From the NCBI RefSeq assembly GCF_004519315.1, contig NZ_SOZE01000027.1, forward strand, positions 1 through 64,000: 64,000 nucleotides of DNA, written 5' to 3'. A program made the translations under genes and the position numbers. This document shows, in pieces, positions 34,254 through 43,365 of the stretch. Under the pieces are notes generated by a model, which was not told the DNA's origin, did not search any database, and worked only from the letters and a program-made list of their open reading frames with translations. This DNA comes from Mucilaginibacter psychrotolerans. GTDB taxonomy: Bacteria; Bacteroidota; Bacteroidia; Sphingobacteriales; Sphingobacteriaceae. How positions within the stretch are numbered: the first letter of the stretch is position 1; every line of letters begins with the position of its first letter.

Positions 34254-36635
34254 ATGAATAACCTCGACTTTAAAATTGCATTCCGTACCTTTTTGAAAGG
34301 CAAATGGTATAACTTTTTGAACATTGCCGGCCTGGCGCTGGGGTTGGCGGCTTTTATTTTTGTGACGCTTCATGTAGATAACGAAACCGGGTATGACCGG
34401 TGGAACAAAAACATTAACCGCATTTTTTTGGTGGAGCGGGAGATGCCCAACGGCCCTTCGCCCTACACGCCGGGGAAACTGGCGGCAGCCATCAAAAGCC
34501 AGTGCCCCGAAGTTGAAGAAACCGGGCGAATGAACACCGCCTTATTCCAGCTGCCATTTTTTACGCCATCGGGCAGGTTTCTGGTAACCAAATGGGTTGG
34601 CGCCGATTATTCAATCAGCAAAATATTAGGGATAAAACCAAAGGGATTTAACCTGGACCCTAAGAGCACTGTGCCCACTGTTCTGCTCTCAGCGGAAACA
34701 GCCCGGATACTTTTCCCCCGAGATAGCGCTATCCAAAATAAAACGGTGAATATGATTTCGCGCAACGGCATGCCTATGCCCATTGCAGGCGTTGCCGAAG
34801 AGGTACCGGGGAACACTAATTTGAATTTCGATTGCATTGGGTTCAGCGAAGATATTACCCAGGGAAAAGATCAGAGTTACGCCAACCAGATCTATCAAAC
34901 TTACCTGTTGGTAAAACCGGACGCCGACATTAAGCTCCTCTCGCAAAAAATAGACAGGATATATAAAGAAGCGGCTTTAGCAGATACCAGCCAGGTAGCC
35001 AGAGAAGCTTTAACCCGGTCATCTGGCCCGGCCATCTATTTAGACGCGTTAGACAATCTGCATCTAAAACCGCATTACGGTACGCAGGTAAACAATCAAA
35101 TCGTACACGGGCTGGTCATACTGTCTATCATCATCCTCATTGTAACCGGAGTAAACTTCACCAACCTGTATATTTCGCAGGCCAATAAACGAGCTAAGGA
35201 GGTCGGGATAAAAAAAGTGAACGGCGTTATTAAAAAGCAGATCATCCTGCAGTTTTTAACCGAAATCTTTTTTCAATGCTTTGTTGCCTTAATTATCTCC
35301 TTCGGGATAGTGCTGACTGGCTTGCCTTACTTTAACCAGTTATTGGGCGTAAACCTGCTTATCTCGGGCATCAACCTCAGGATAGTACTGCAACTGCTGC
35401 TTACGCTAATCTCGCTAACGCTTTTGGCCGGATTTTATCCTTCGCTGGTAATGGCCGGGTTTAAGCCTATAGCGGTATTAAGTAGTAATCAATTTAAAAG
35501 CGGGGCAACGTTCTCGTGGATCCGCGGCTCCATAACCGTGCTGCAATTTACGTTTGCTATCGGTTTTTTGATTACCCTTATGGTTATCAATCAGCAGGTT
35601 ACTTTTATGAGATCTGAAGACCCAGGCTTTAAGGCAAAACAAGTGGTATATATCGATAACCTGGGTATTTACAATACACCTCAAAAATTCGAATCAGCCA
35701 AAGAGCGGATACGGGCTATTCCCGGGGTAAAAAACGTTACCGTTGCATCTCATGTGCCGGGCGGCATTATTCCCGCCACTTTTGAATACACCTTGCAAAG
35801 CAAGGCCTATTCCATGCAAACTATTGGGGTAGATTATGGCTACTTTGAGACGCTAAACATCGGGCTAAAAGCGGGCCAATACTTTTCGGCTTCTTTCCCG
35901 GTAGATTCTGCAAACACTGTGATCAACGAAACAGCAGCAAAAGCAATGGGGTTGAACAACCCCATTGGTGCAACAGTTGCCGGCTGCGGCGGTAATTATA
36001 AAATAATTGGTGTTACCAAAGATGTAAAGGCGCAGGGCTTTGAAGCAAACATACAACCTACCATCTATTTAATGAATGCAGGCTGCGGCCTAACCAAAAC
36101 CCAGATCATGATCAGCGCGGAAGGCCCGGCAATGGCACCATTGCTGAGCACCTTAAACCGGCAGTGGAGCAGCATTAACAAGCTCGACGGCGATAATTTC
36201 AATTACCATTTCCTGGATGAGCTATATGGGCGGCTCTTCATCAAACAAGAACAATTAAGATCCGTACTCGGCTATTTTTCAGGATTGGCGATCTTCATTG
36301 CGGCGCTGGGCTTTTTTGCTTCGGCAGCGCAGGCCATCCGTTTGCGGATGAAGGAGATCGCCATCCGGAAGGTTTTTGGGGCCAGCGGCGAACAGCTGAC
36401 GGGTACCATCGGCAAGCCGTTTTTCTACATCGTATTGATAGCAAATGCCATAGCCTGGCCCCTTTCCTATTTCGTAGCCGGTAAATGGCTCGAAACCTTT
36501 GCTTACCGCATCCATATATCTGTAGCGCCTTTCGTAATTGCTCTGCTTATTTCAATAGCCATAGTTGCCCTTACGGTTTGTTTACAAATTATCCGCGCGG
36601 TAAGGTTTAACCCGGCGGTGAAGTTGAGAATGTAA
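34254..36635 (+). CDS. FtsX/MacB-type ABC transporter permease
   Basis: Inner-membrane permease of 793 aa with the double layout common in Bacteroidota: TM (about 20-42), MacB_PCD periplasmic domain (about 50-240), FtsX core of three TMs (about 280-410), TM (about 430), second periplasmic domain (about 450-650) and final three TMs (about 665-790). The NxxxIAFRTFLKGKWYNFLNIAGLALG start is typical. No ATPase gene is adjacent, so it relies on an ATPase elsewhere. Such permeases export lipopeptides or act in mechanotransmission; cargo unknown. It resembles the gene at 58352. Confidence 0.92.
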   Translation: MNNLDFKIAFRTFLKGKWYNFLNIAGLALGLAAFIFVTLHVDNETGYDRWNKNINRIFLVEREMPNGPSPYTPGKLAAAIKSQCPEVEETGRMNTALFQLPFFTPSGRFLVTKWVGADYSISKILGIKPKGFNLDPKSTVPTVLLSAETARILFPRDSAIQNKTVNMISRNGMPMPIAGVAEEVPGNTNLNFDCIGFSEDITQGKDQSYANQIYQTYLLVKPDADIKLLSQKIDRIYKEAALADTSQVAREALTRSSGPAIYLDALDNLHLKPHYGTQVNNQIVHGLVILSIIILIVTGVNFTNLYISQANKRAKEVGIKKVNGVIKKQIILQFLTEIFFQCFVALIISFGIVLTGLPYFNQLLGVNLLISGINLRIVLQLLLTLISLTLLAGFYPSLVMAGFKPIAVLSSNQFKSGATFSWIRGSITVLQFTFAIGFLITLMVINQQVTFMRSEDPGFKAKQVVYIDNLGIYNTPQKFESAKERIRAIPGVKNVTVASHVPGGIIPATFEYTLQSKAYSMQTIGVDYGYFETLNIGLKAGQYFSASFPVDSANTVINETAAKAMGLNNPIGATVAGCGGNYKIIGVTKDVKAQGFEANIQPTIYLMNAGCGLTKTQIMISAEGPAMAPLLSTLNRQWSSINKLDGDNFNYHFLDELYGRLFIKQEQLRSVLGYFSGLAIFIAALGFFASAAQAIRLRMKEIAIRKVFGASGEQLTGTIGKPFFYIVLIANAIAWPLSYFVAGKWLETFAYRIHISVAPFVIALLISIAIVALTVCLQIIRAVRFNPAVKLRM

Positions 36636-36659
36636 GGGGTAATAGGAGCAAAGATTATC

Positions 36660-36718
36660 GTTCCCCTCTTGAGAGGGGGCGCGCCGGATTGTGTGGTGGC
36701 AGGCAGGGGTGTGTTTGC
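36660..36718. repeat. short palindromic intergenic repeat (CCCCTC-GAGGGG type)
   Basis: CCCCTC-TTGA-GAGGGG forms a short hairpin near 36663-36678, followed by GGCAGGCAGGGGTGTGTTTG. The form is familiar from Bacteroidota intergenic regions and could terminate the permease transcript, though there is no strong U-tract. Confidence 0.4.
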
Positions 36719-36802
36719 CCCAATGCACTAACGTGAGCGTTGTGAAGCTGTCTATAATATAATTCGTTTTAACCGCGGCTGTTTCCCAAGGGCGGAATCG
36801 AC

Positions 36803-36890
36803 CGTAGAGACAATATTTTGCGTCTCCGTTATGCAAATCCCATCCTGCCAATCCGTTTTGTATGGAGACGCAAAACATTGCGTCTCTACG
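36803..36890. repeat. 88-bp inverted-repeat element (GTAGAGACGCAA type)
   Basis: The left arm starts CGTAGAGACAATATTTTGCG (36803-36827); the right arm 36864-36890 is its reverse complement with one mismatch and a 2-nt indel, loop 36 nt. This is the widely dispersed type of bacterial palindromic repeat bounded by CGTAGAGACG. Confidence 0.65.
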
Positions 36891-36960
36891 AAAAAATAAA
36901 TCATTTTAGAAAGCTTCTAAGAGGGTAATCGCACATGCCCATCGCATTTATTGAATCTAC

Positions 36961-37512
36961 TTATCCCTTTTCTATTCTGCACCTCTCGCCTTTCAATAAT
37001 TCGATCGTTTCGGTCATCTCGAAATCGGATTTTACGCGGTCTTCTTCCTGCCGATAATATTTTTTAAGCTGCTTACGGTGCAGGCCCTGAAAAAAGCGGC
37101 GTATCTCTACGTCGGTATGCAATACCAGTCCAGGTACTTGCAGGGGTTGGTGCTGCTCATCCATCGCTACCATGGTAAAATAGCTGGTGTTGGTATGCTT
37201 TATCTGGTGGGTCTTTACGTTTTCAGATACCACGCGGATGCCCACCACCAGCGAGGTGCGCCCCACATAATTTACCGATGCCATCAGCGATACTAGTTCC
37301 CCCACCTCTACCGGCGCCAAAAAATAGATGTCCTCTACCGATGCGGTTACGCAGTAAGCCCCTGCGTGCTTGGCCGAACACACATAAGCAACCTTATCCA
37401 TAAGGCCCATAATAATGCCCCCGTGTATCTTGCCGCCAAAGTTGGCGTAAGAAGGTATCATCAATTCGGTAAGGGTGGTTTGCGATTCGGCAACAGTTTT
37501 ATAAGCTTCCAT
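36961..37512 (-). CDS. acyl-CoA thioesterase, hotdog fold
   Basis: Cytoplasmic thioesterase of 183 aa starting at the ATG at 37512 (MEAYKTVAESQTTL). An upstream in-frame start at 37632 would add 40 residues of unlikely sequence. One hotdog domain (about 10-135) with FGGKIHGGIIMGLMDKVAYVC, the H-G-G motif around the central helix, and the second strand set VSENVKTHQIKHTNTSYFTMVAMDE typical of the BACH/YciA group. Substrate probably medium- or long-chain acyl-CoA. The C-terminus (about 140-183) is charged. Single gene with repeats on its downstream side. Confidence 0.9.
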   Translation of the reverse strand: MEAYKTVAESQTTLTELMIPSYANFGGKIHGGIIMGLMDKVAYVCSAKHAGAYCVTASVEDIYFLAPVEVGELVSLMASVNYVGRTSLVVGIRVVSENVKTHQIKHTNTSYFTMVAMDEQHQPLQVPGLVLHTDVEIRRFFQGLHRKQLKKYYRQEEDRVKSDFEMTETIELLKGERCRIEKG

Positions 37513-37750
37513 AAGGTTATTTTTATGATGGCTCAATTTGCGCAAATAATTCGGCGTAGCAAAAGGCGATGATTGTTTGATAGCAAGGTTAAAACAACCA
37601 ATTGCCCAAAATACCGTATCGTTTAGCAACATTGCGTCAAAAGTTCGCCAAAACGTATCAACGTTATTTTCAAAAAAAACAAATCGATACTATTGCATCC
37701 TTTATTTTCTTTAACCACGAACCTGACATTCTAAAACATCATTATAGTAC

Positions 37751-40246
37751 ATGAATAAAATCGTTAATTCCTTTTTGGGTAGGTTAAGCTGTAGCAGCTT
37801 GCTTTTATGCGGAGTCTTGCTCACTTCTTTGCCCGCTATGGCCCAGCAAGACCATGCGCCGGCTTACCCCCTGATCACGCACACACCTTATTTTAGTATC
37901 TGGTCTAACACCGACAAGTTGAACGAAAGTACTATCGTACACTGGACTGGCAAAAGCCAATCGCTGCTTGGTGTAATCACGGTAGATGGCGAAAACTATC
38001 GCTTTATGGGCCAGCCCGCCCCGCAATATAAAACCATACTGCCCGCTGCCGACGAGGTTGCCTACACTTGCCAATACACCTTTACAGCGCCAGGCGATGG
38101 CTGGGAGAAAACAGGTTTCGCCGCAGGCGGTTGGAAGACAGGGAAAGCCCCCTTCAGCGATAACGAGCACGCCACCGGCACCCGCTGGACCAGCCGCGAA
38201 GTTTGGGTTCGCCGCGCGGTCAATATTTCCGAACTGCCCAAAAGCCCATTAATCCTTCGCTTGTTTCATGATGATGATGTGGAGGTTTACCTCAATGGCA
38301 AACAAATATTTGCACGTGGCGGCTCTAACGGCGATCTGCAGATGTTTGCCCTAAGCGATGCTGCATCCAATGCCTTAAAAACCGGCGAAAACGTTTTGGC
38401 TATCCATTGCACCAATACCGGCGGTTTAGCTTCACTGGATGCTGGTCTATCCGTAAAGGTTGAAATGCCCGCTAATGACGATATCAAGTTGGCCAAACAA
38501 ACCAGTGTTAAGATAGATGCCACCCAAACGACTTATGGCTTTACCTGCGGTGGGATTGATTTGAAGGTAACCTTCGCATCTCCGTTGATTATTACGGATA
38601 TCAAAAAACTGGCCAACCCCGTATCGTACATCAGCTACGAGGTAAAAGCCAACGACGGCAAGAAGCACGCTGTAGATATCTTCCAGACCGTATCTGCGGA
38701 TGCCGCCGTAAACCAACCGACACAAGAAGTTAAGGCGGAGGCATACACAGCCAAGGGCCTCAAGATACTTAAAGTGGGCAGTACGCAGCAGCCCATCCTG
38801 CAAAAAAAGGGAGACGACTTGCGTATAGACTGGGGTTACTTATATGTGGCCACATCATCGCCAACGGCCAGGCAGTATATTACCAATGATGAAGATGCCA
38901 TAGGCCCGTACCTGAAATCATCGGGTATGAACCGCAGCATTACCGGCACGCACCTCATGTTGAACACGATGCTGCCCTTTGGCCGTGTGGGCAGTACGGC
39001 TGTTGAGCAACACCTCGCCTTGGGTTACGACGAATTGTACTCCGTGCAGTACTTCGGCACTAATTTAAAGCCATGGTGGCGCGATACCCCCGGCGCAACC
39101 ATGGACGGCGTATTGGCGGCCTCGTTCAAAAACTATGCGACAACCCTGCAGGCCTGCCGCGCCACCGATGCTAAAATTTACCGGGGTACCTACCGCGCCG
39201 GGGGCGAAAAATATGCCCGCCTTTGCGTTTTGGCTTACCGCCAAAGCCTTGCAGCGCATGCCCTCGTAAAAAGTCCACAGGGTGAATTGCTGTTCCTATC
39301 TAAAGAGAATTTCAGCAACGGCTCTATCAACACGGTGGATATTACCTATCCATCGGCACCGCTATACCTGCTGTACAACCCCGAACTGCTTAAAGGTATG
39401 ATGAGCAGCATTTTTTATTACAGCGAAAGCGGCAAATGGGCCAAGCCCTTCGCCGCACACGATTTGGGCACCTACCCGCTCGCCAACGGCCAAACTTACG
39501 GCGAGGATATGCCGGTAGAAGAAAGCGGCAATATGGTGATACTTGCAGGTGCCATTACGCTGGCTCAAAAAGACCCCGCCTTCGCCAAAAAACATTGGAA
39601 AACCCTCACCACCTGGACTAACTACCTCGCCGAAGCAGGCTTCGACCCCGGAAACCAACTGTGCACCGACGATTTTGCGGGCCATCTGGCGCATAACGCC
39701 AACCTATCTATCAAAGCCATTGTAGCTATTGGTGCTTACGCAAAAATGGCCACTATGCTGGGCGATACTAAAACCGCGGCCAAATATTGCACGCTCGCCC
39801 AGGATTTAGCGGCCAAATGGATAGTTAAAGACGATGCCGGCGATCACTATGCACTGGTTTTCGATGACAAGAACACCTGGAGCCAAAAGTATAATATGGT
39901 TTGGGATAAGGTTTTGGGCCTTAACCTTTTCCCGCAATACGTTTATGATAAAGAACTCAAATACTACAAAGGCAAGCAGCAGGCATTCGGCCTGCCGCTG
40001 GATAGCCGAAAAACCTACACCAAAAGCGATTGGATACTATGGACGGCAGCCATGACCAGCAACCGTACCGACTTTGATGCGCTGGTAAACCCCATCTACA
40101 AATACACGCAACAAACCCCAACGCGCGTGCCTTTAAGCGACTGGCACGAAACCACCGACGGCAAAATGGTGGGTTTCCAGGCGCGCAGCGTGGTTGGCGG
40201 CTATTTTATGAAAACGCTTAAAGATAAATTGACGGCAAAAAAATAA
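37751..40246 (+). CDS. secreted DUF4965/glutaminase A-like protein with jelly-roll insert
   Basis: Secreted protein of 831 aa with a signal peptide (about 1-32, LPAMAQQ). The N-terminal domain (DUF5127-like, HTPYFSIWSNTDKLNES) is interrupted by a galactose-binding-like jelly roll (about 98-235, GWEKTGFAAGGWKTG … DDDVEVYLNGKQIF … NVLAIHCTN). The DUF4965/DUF1793 (alpha/alpha)-barrel follows (about 400-830, LGTYPLANGQTYGEDMPVEESGNM, the likely active-site segment). Homologues are described as glutaminase A (GtaA) or uncharacterised glycan-acting proteins; in a glycan-rich locus I favour an extracytoplasmic hydrolase of unknown substrate. It ends at a strong terminator. Confidence 0.85.
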   Translation: MNKIVNSFLGRLSCSSLLLCGVLLTSLPAMAQQDHAPAYPLITHTPYFSIWSNTDKLNESTIVHWTGKSQSLLGVITVDGENYRFMGQPAPQYKTILPAADEVAYTCQYTFTAPGDGWEKTGFAAGGWKTGKAPFSDNEHATGTRWTSREVWVRRAVNISELPKSPLILRLFHDDDVEVYLNGKQIFARGGSNGDLQMFALSDAASNALKTGENVLAIHCTNTGGLASLDAGLSVKVEMPANDDIKLAKQTSVKIDATQTTYGFTCGGIDLKVTFASPLIITDIKKLANPVSYISYEVKANDGKKHAVDIFQTVSADAAVNQPTQEVKAEAYTAKGLKILKVGSTQQPILQKKGDDLRIDWGYLYVATSSPTARQYITNDEDAIGPYLKSSGMNRSITGTHLMLNTMLPFGRVGSTAVEQHLALGYDELYSVQYFGTNLKPWWRDTPGATMDGVLAASFKNYATTLQACRATDAKIYRGTYRAGGEKYARLCVLAYRQSLAAHALVKSPQGELLFLSKENFSNGSINTVDITYPSAPLYLLYNPELLKGMMSSIFYYSESGKWAKPFAAHDLGTYPLANGQTYGEDMPVEESGNMVILAGAITLAQKDPAFAKKHWKTLTTWTNYLAEAGFDPGNQLCTDDFAGHLAHNANLSIKAIVAIGAYAKMATMLGDTKTAAKYCTLAQDLAAKWIVKDDAGDHYALVFDDKNTWSQKYNMVWDKVLGLNLFPQYVYDKELKYYKGKQQAFGLPLDSRKTYTKSDWILWTAAMTSNRTDFDALVNPIYKYTQQTPTRVPLSDWHETTDGKMVGFQARSVVGGYFMKTLKDKLTAKK

Positions 40247-40266
40247 GTAACAGTTATTTTTTTGCT

Positions 40267-40310
40267 AAAAAGCCACACACTCGATTTGGGTGCGTGGCTT
40301 TTGTTTTTTT
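40267..40310 (+). terminator. intrinsic terminator after the DUF4965 gene
   Basis: AAAAGCCACACAC (40268-40280) pairs with GTGCGTGGCTTTT (40290-40302) with one G-U, followed by a T-run. Confidence 0.85.
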
Positions 40311-40627
40311 AGCCAATATAGGCTATATCTCTAGGTTTTAATCGAATTCTTCAAAAGCCTGATAAACAAGCACCTGGTGCTAATCCACACACAGCATTCA
40401 TAGTCTGAATACATTTAATACACAATAAATCAGCTACTTGCTATTTATCTTATGCAATCGATTGTAACATTCATGATTAATTAGCAGAAAATTAGTTTTT
40501 ATGTGCAATATTTGGGTTTACCAAGATGCCATTTATTAAATTATAATATTATCTTTATTGCGTTATAAACACACAATGAGAATAGAGCTGTTTACCAACT
40601 AATTACCAATTATATAAACCTCAAAAA
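40311..40627. other. intergenic promoter region of the ThuA-dehydrogenase fusion gene
   Basis: 317 bp of AT-rich sequence between a terminator and the ATG at 40628. It contains scattered TATA-rich stretches but no clean TTTG/TAnnTTTG pair; no gene or repeat seen. Confidence 0.4.
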
Positions 40628-43303
40628 ATGCGATTAAAAATTACCTTATTGCTCGCGCTGTGCGTTATGCTATTTAGCTTTAGCAAAATACCGGTGAAAC
40701 CGCGCATACTGGTTTTCACTAAAACCAGCGGCTATCACCACGCCAGCATAGCTGTGGGCGTGCCGGCAATTATGAAACTGGGCCAGGAGAACAACTTCCT
40801 GGTCGATAGTACTTCTGATGCCAGCAAAATCAGTGAAGATAACCTGAAGAAATACTCGGCGGTGGTATTCCTGAACACTACAGGCTACATGCTGAACAAC
40901 TACCAGCAGGCCGACCTGGAACGTTACATGCAGGCAGGTGGCAACTTTGTTGGCGTACACGCCGCTGCCGATGCAGAGTACGACTGGAAATATTATGGCC
41001 GTTTAGTTGGTGCTTACTTTGTAAGCCATCCTATGCAACAGGAAGCCGTATTGAAAATCGTAGACAAAAACCACCCATCAACCCGCGACCTGCCAGATAC
41101 CTGGAAACGTAAAGACGAGTGGTACAACTTCAAAAGCATCAGCCCCAAAATACATGTGCTCATCAACATTGATGAGACGAGCTACAAAGGCGGCATAAAC
41201 GGTGCCACCCACCCAATGGCCTGGTACCAGAACTTCGAGAACGGACGTTCGTTCTACACCGAACTGGGCCACACAGACGAATCGTACAGCGACCCAATGT
41301 TCCTGGGCCATTTACTTGGCGGTATTAAATATGCCATTGGCGATAACAAACCGCTTGATTACAGCAAGTGTACCACCATGCGCGTGCCAGAGACCAACCG
41401 CTTTGAAAAAACGCAGTTGATACAAGGCACTTTCTTCGAGCCAACCGAAATGGCCGTATTGCCCAACTTCGATATATTGGTATCGCAACGCCGCGGCGAA
41501 ATCATGCTGTATAAAAACAGCACCAAAACCGTTAAACAGGCCGGCTTTTTAGATGCCTACTGGAAAACACATACCAAAGGCGTTAATGCCGAAGAAGGCG
41601 TATTAGGTTTAAATATCGACCCTGATTTTAAAACCAACCATTACGTATATATCTATTACAGCCCTGCTGATACGTCCGTAAACCGTTTATCGCGCTTCAC
41701 CATGACGGGTGACACCATTGATAACAAAACCGAAAAAGTAATTTTGCAGCTGTACTCTCAGCGCGAGATCTGCTGCCATACCGGTGGTTCTATCGCCTGG
41801 GGTCCGGACCATATGCTGTTCCTATCTGCCGGTGATAACTCTACCCCTTTTGACGAGCCGGGCAAAAAACCATACAATACCCGTGCGTTCGCACCGCTGG
41901 ATGACCGCCCTGAGTTCCTGAACCATGATGCACGCCGATCTGCGGGTAATACCAACGATTTGCGCGGCAAGATCCTGCGTATCAAAATAAACCCCGACGC
42001 TACTTACAGTATCCCCGAAGGAAACTTATTTAAACCAGGTACACCAAAAACCCGCCCCGAAATTTATGTAATGGGCGACAGGAACCCTTACCGTATATCT
42101 GTTGACCAGAAGAACGGATTCCTGTACTGGGGTGAGGTTGGTCCGGATGCGCAGAAAGACAGCATCGACACCCGTGGCCCGCGCGGTTACGATGAGTTTA
42201 ACCAGGCACGTAAAGCAGGTTTCTTCGGCTGGCCGTTCTTTGTGGGCAATAACTATGCTTATCGCCCTTACGATTACGCAACAGGCGTATCGGGTGCACC
42301 TTTCGACCCGCTGCACCCTGTAAACGATTCTAAGAACAACACCGGCTTGCGCGAATTGCCACCGGCACAACCGGCATTTATCTGGTATCCGTATGCCGAA
42401 TCTCCGGATTTCCCGCAGGTAGGTACAGGTGGCCGTAATGCTATGGCAGGCCCGGCTTACTACACCGATATGTTCCCTAAAGCTACCCGTTACCCAGATT
42501 ACTTTAACAAAAAGGTAGTTTTTTACGATTGGATACGCGGCTGGATGAAATTACTTACCCTTCAGCCAAACGGCGATCTGGATAAGATGGAGCCATTTAT
42601 GGCAGATACCAAACTAAACAACGTAATTGATATGGAAACCGGTCCGGATGGCAGGATATACCTATTAGAATACGGCAGTGGCTGGTTTGCCAAAAACAAA
42701 GATGCCGGCCTGGCCCGTATAGATTACAACAGCGGCAACCGTGCGCCCGAAGTAGCAACAGTGGCTACCAGCAAGGCATATGGTGCACTGCCGTTAACTA
42801 CTGTGCTTACCGTAAAAGCAACCGACCCTGAGAAAAACAAGATGACCTACGTATGGGATTTGGGCAATGGCGTTAAAAAGACAACTACACTGCCTAAGCT
42901 TACCTATACCTACACCAAAAAAGGCAACTTCACCGTTTCGGTTGTGGCTAAAGACGAATACGACGCTATCAGCACGCCGAAAACGATTGCTGTACTGGCC
43001 GGCCAGGATTCACCGGATATGAAAGCCAAACTAGCAACCATAAAAGCCAATGCTGCGGGCAAAGCCCTGATGCTGTCGCTGGATTGCAGCGCCTGCCATA
43101 AGATCAACGAAAAATCGGTAGGCCCGTCTTTCACCGATGTGGCTAAGAAATACCCGGCCAACGCTGCTTCTACTGCCCACCTGAGCAAGAAGATCGTAAA
43201 CGGTGGCCACGGTGTTTGGGGCGATGTGGACATGCCAGCCCACCCGGCATTGAAACCAGCCGATACCCAAAAGATCATCAACTGGATATATACACTTAAA
43301 TAA
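40628..43303 (+). CDS. ThuA-like / soluble sugar dehydrogenase / PKD / cytochrome c fusion protein
   Basis: Exported multi-domain protein of 891 aa. Signal peptide or anchor (about 1-20), ThuA-like glutamine-amidotransferase-fold domain (about 24-243, ILVFTKTSGYHHASI, GGNFVGVHAAAD), six-bladed PQQ-type sugar dehydrogenase propeller (about 265-690, NFDILVSQRRGEIMLYK, HTGGSIAWGPDHMLFLSAGD), PKD domain (about 705-785) and a C-terminal c-type cytochrome with the heme motif C820-SA-C823-H824. It should oxidise a sugar in the periplasm or at the surface and pass electrons to its own heme. This architecture is known in Bacteroidota; the sugar is unknown. A terminator separates it from the TonB receptor gene. 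Confidence 0.92.
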   Translation: MRLKITLLLALCVMLFSFSKIPVKPRILVFTKTSGYHHASIAVGVPAIMKLGQENNFLVDSTSDASKISEDNLKKYSAVVFLNTTGYMLNNYQQADLERYMQAGGNFVGVHAAADAEYDWKYYGRLVGAYFVSHPMQQEAVLKIVDKNHPSTRDLPDTWKRKDEWYNFKSISPKIHVLINIDETSYKGGINGATHPMAWYQNFENGRSFYTELGHTDESYSDPMFLGHLLGGIKYAIGDNKPLDYSKCTTMRVPETNRFEKTQLIQGTFFEPTEMAVLPNFDILVSQRRGEIMLYKNSTKTVKQAGFLDAYWKTHTKGVNAEEGVLGLNIDPDFKTNHYVYIYYSPADTSVNRLSRFTMTGDTIDNKTEKVILQLYSQREICCHTGGSIAWGPDHMLFLSAGDNSTPFDEPGKKPYNTRAFAPLDDRPEFLNHDARRSAGNTNDLRGKILRIKINPDATYSIPEGNLFKPGTPKTRPEIYVMGDRNPYRISVDQKNGFLYWGEVGPDAQKDSIDTRGPRGYDEFNQARKAGFFGWPFFVGNNYAYRPYDYATGVSGAPFDPLHPVNDSKNNTGLRELPPAQPAFIWYPYAESPDFPQVGTGGRNAMAGPAYYTDMFPKATRYPDYFNKKVVFYDWIRGWMKLLTLQPNGDLDKMEPFMADTKLNNVIDMETGPDGRIYLLEYGSGWFAKNKDAGLARIDYNSGNRAPEVATVATSKAYGALPLTTVLTVKATDPEKNKMTYVWDLGNGVKKTTTLPKLTYTYTKKGNFTVSVVAKDEYDAISTPKTIAVLAGQDSPDMKAKLATIKANAAGKALMLSLDCSACHKINEKSVGPSFTDVAKKYPANAASTAHLSKKIVNGGHGVWGDVDMPAHPALKPADTQKIINWIYTLK

Positions 43304-43321
43304 TAAAATCCTTTTCTTTGC

Positions 43322-43360
43322 AGCGGATATGGTAATAAGCACCATATCCGCTTTTTATTT
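43322..43360 (+). terminator. terminator between the fusion gene and the TonB receptor gene
   Basis: AGCGGATATGGT (43322-43333) and ACCATATCCGCT (43341-43352) form a perfect 12-bp stem, 7-nt loop, then TTTTATTTT. It ends only 6 bp before the receptor ATG. Confidence 0.8.
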
Positions 43361-43365
43361 TAATA

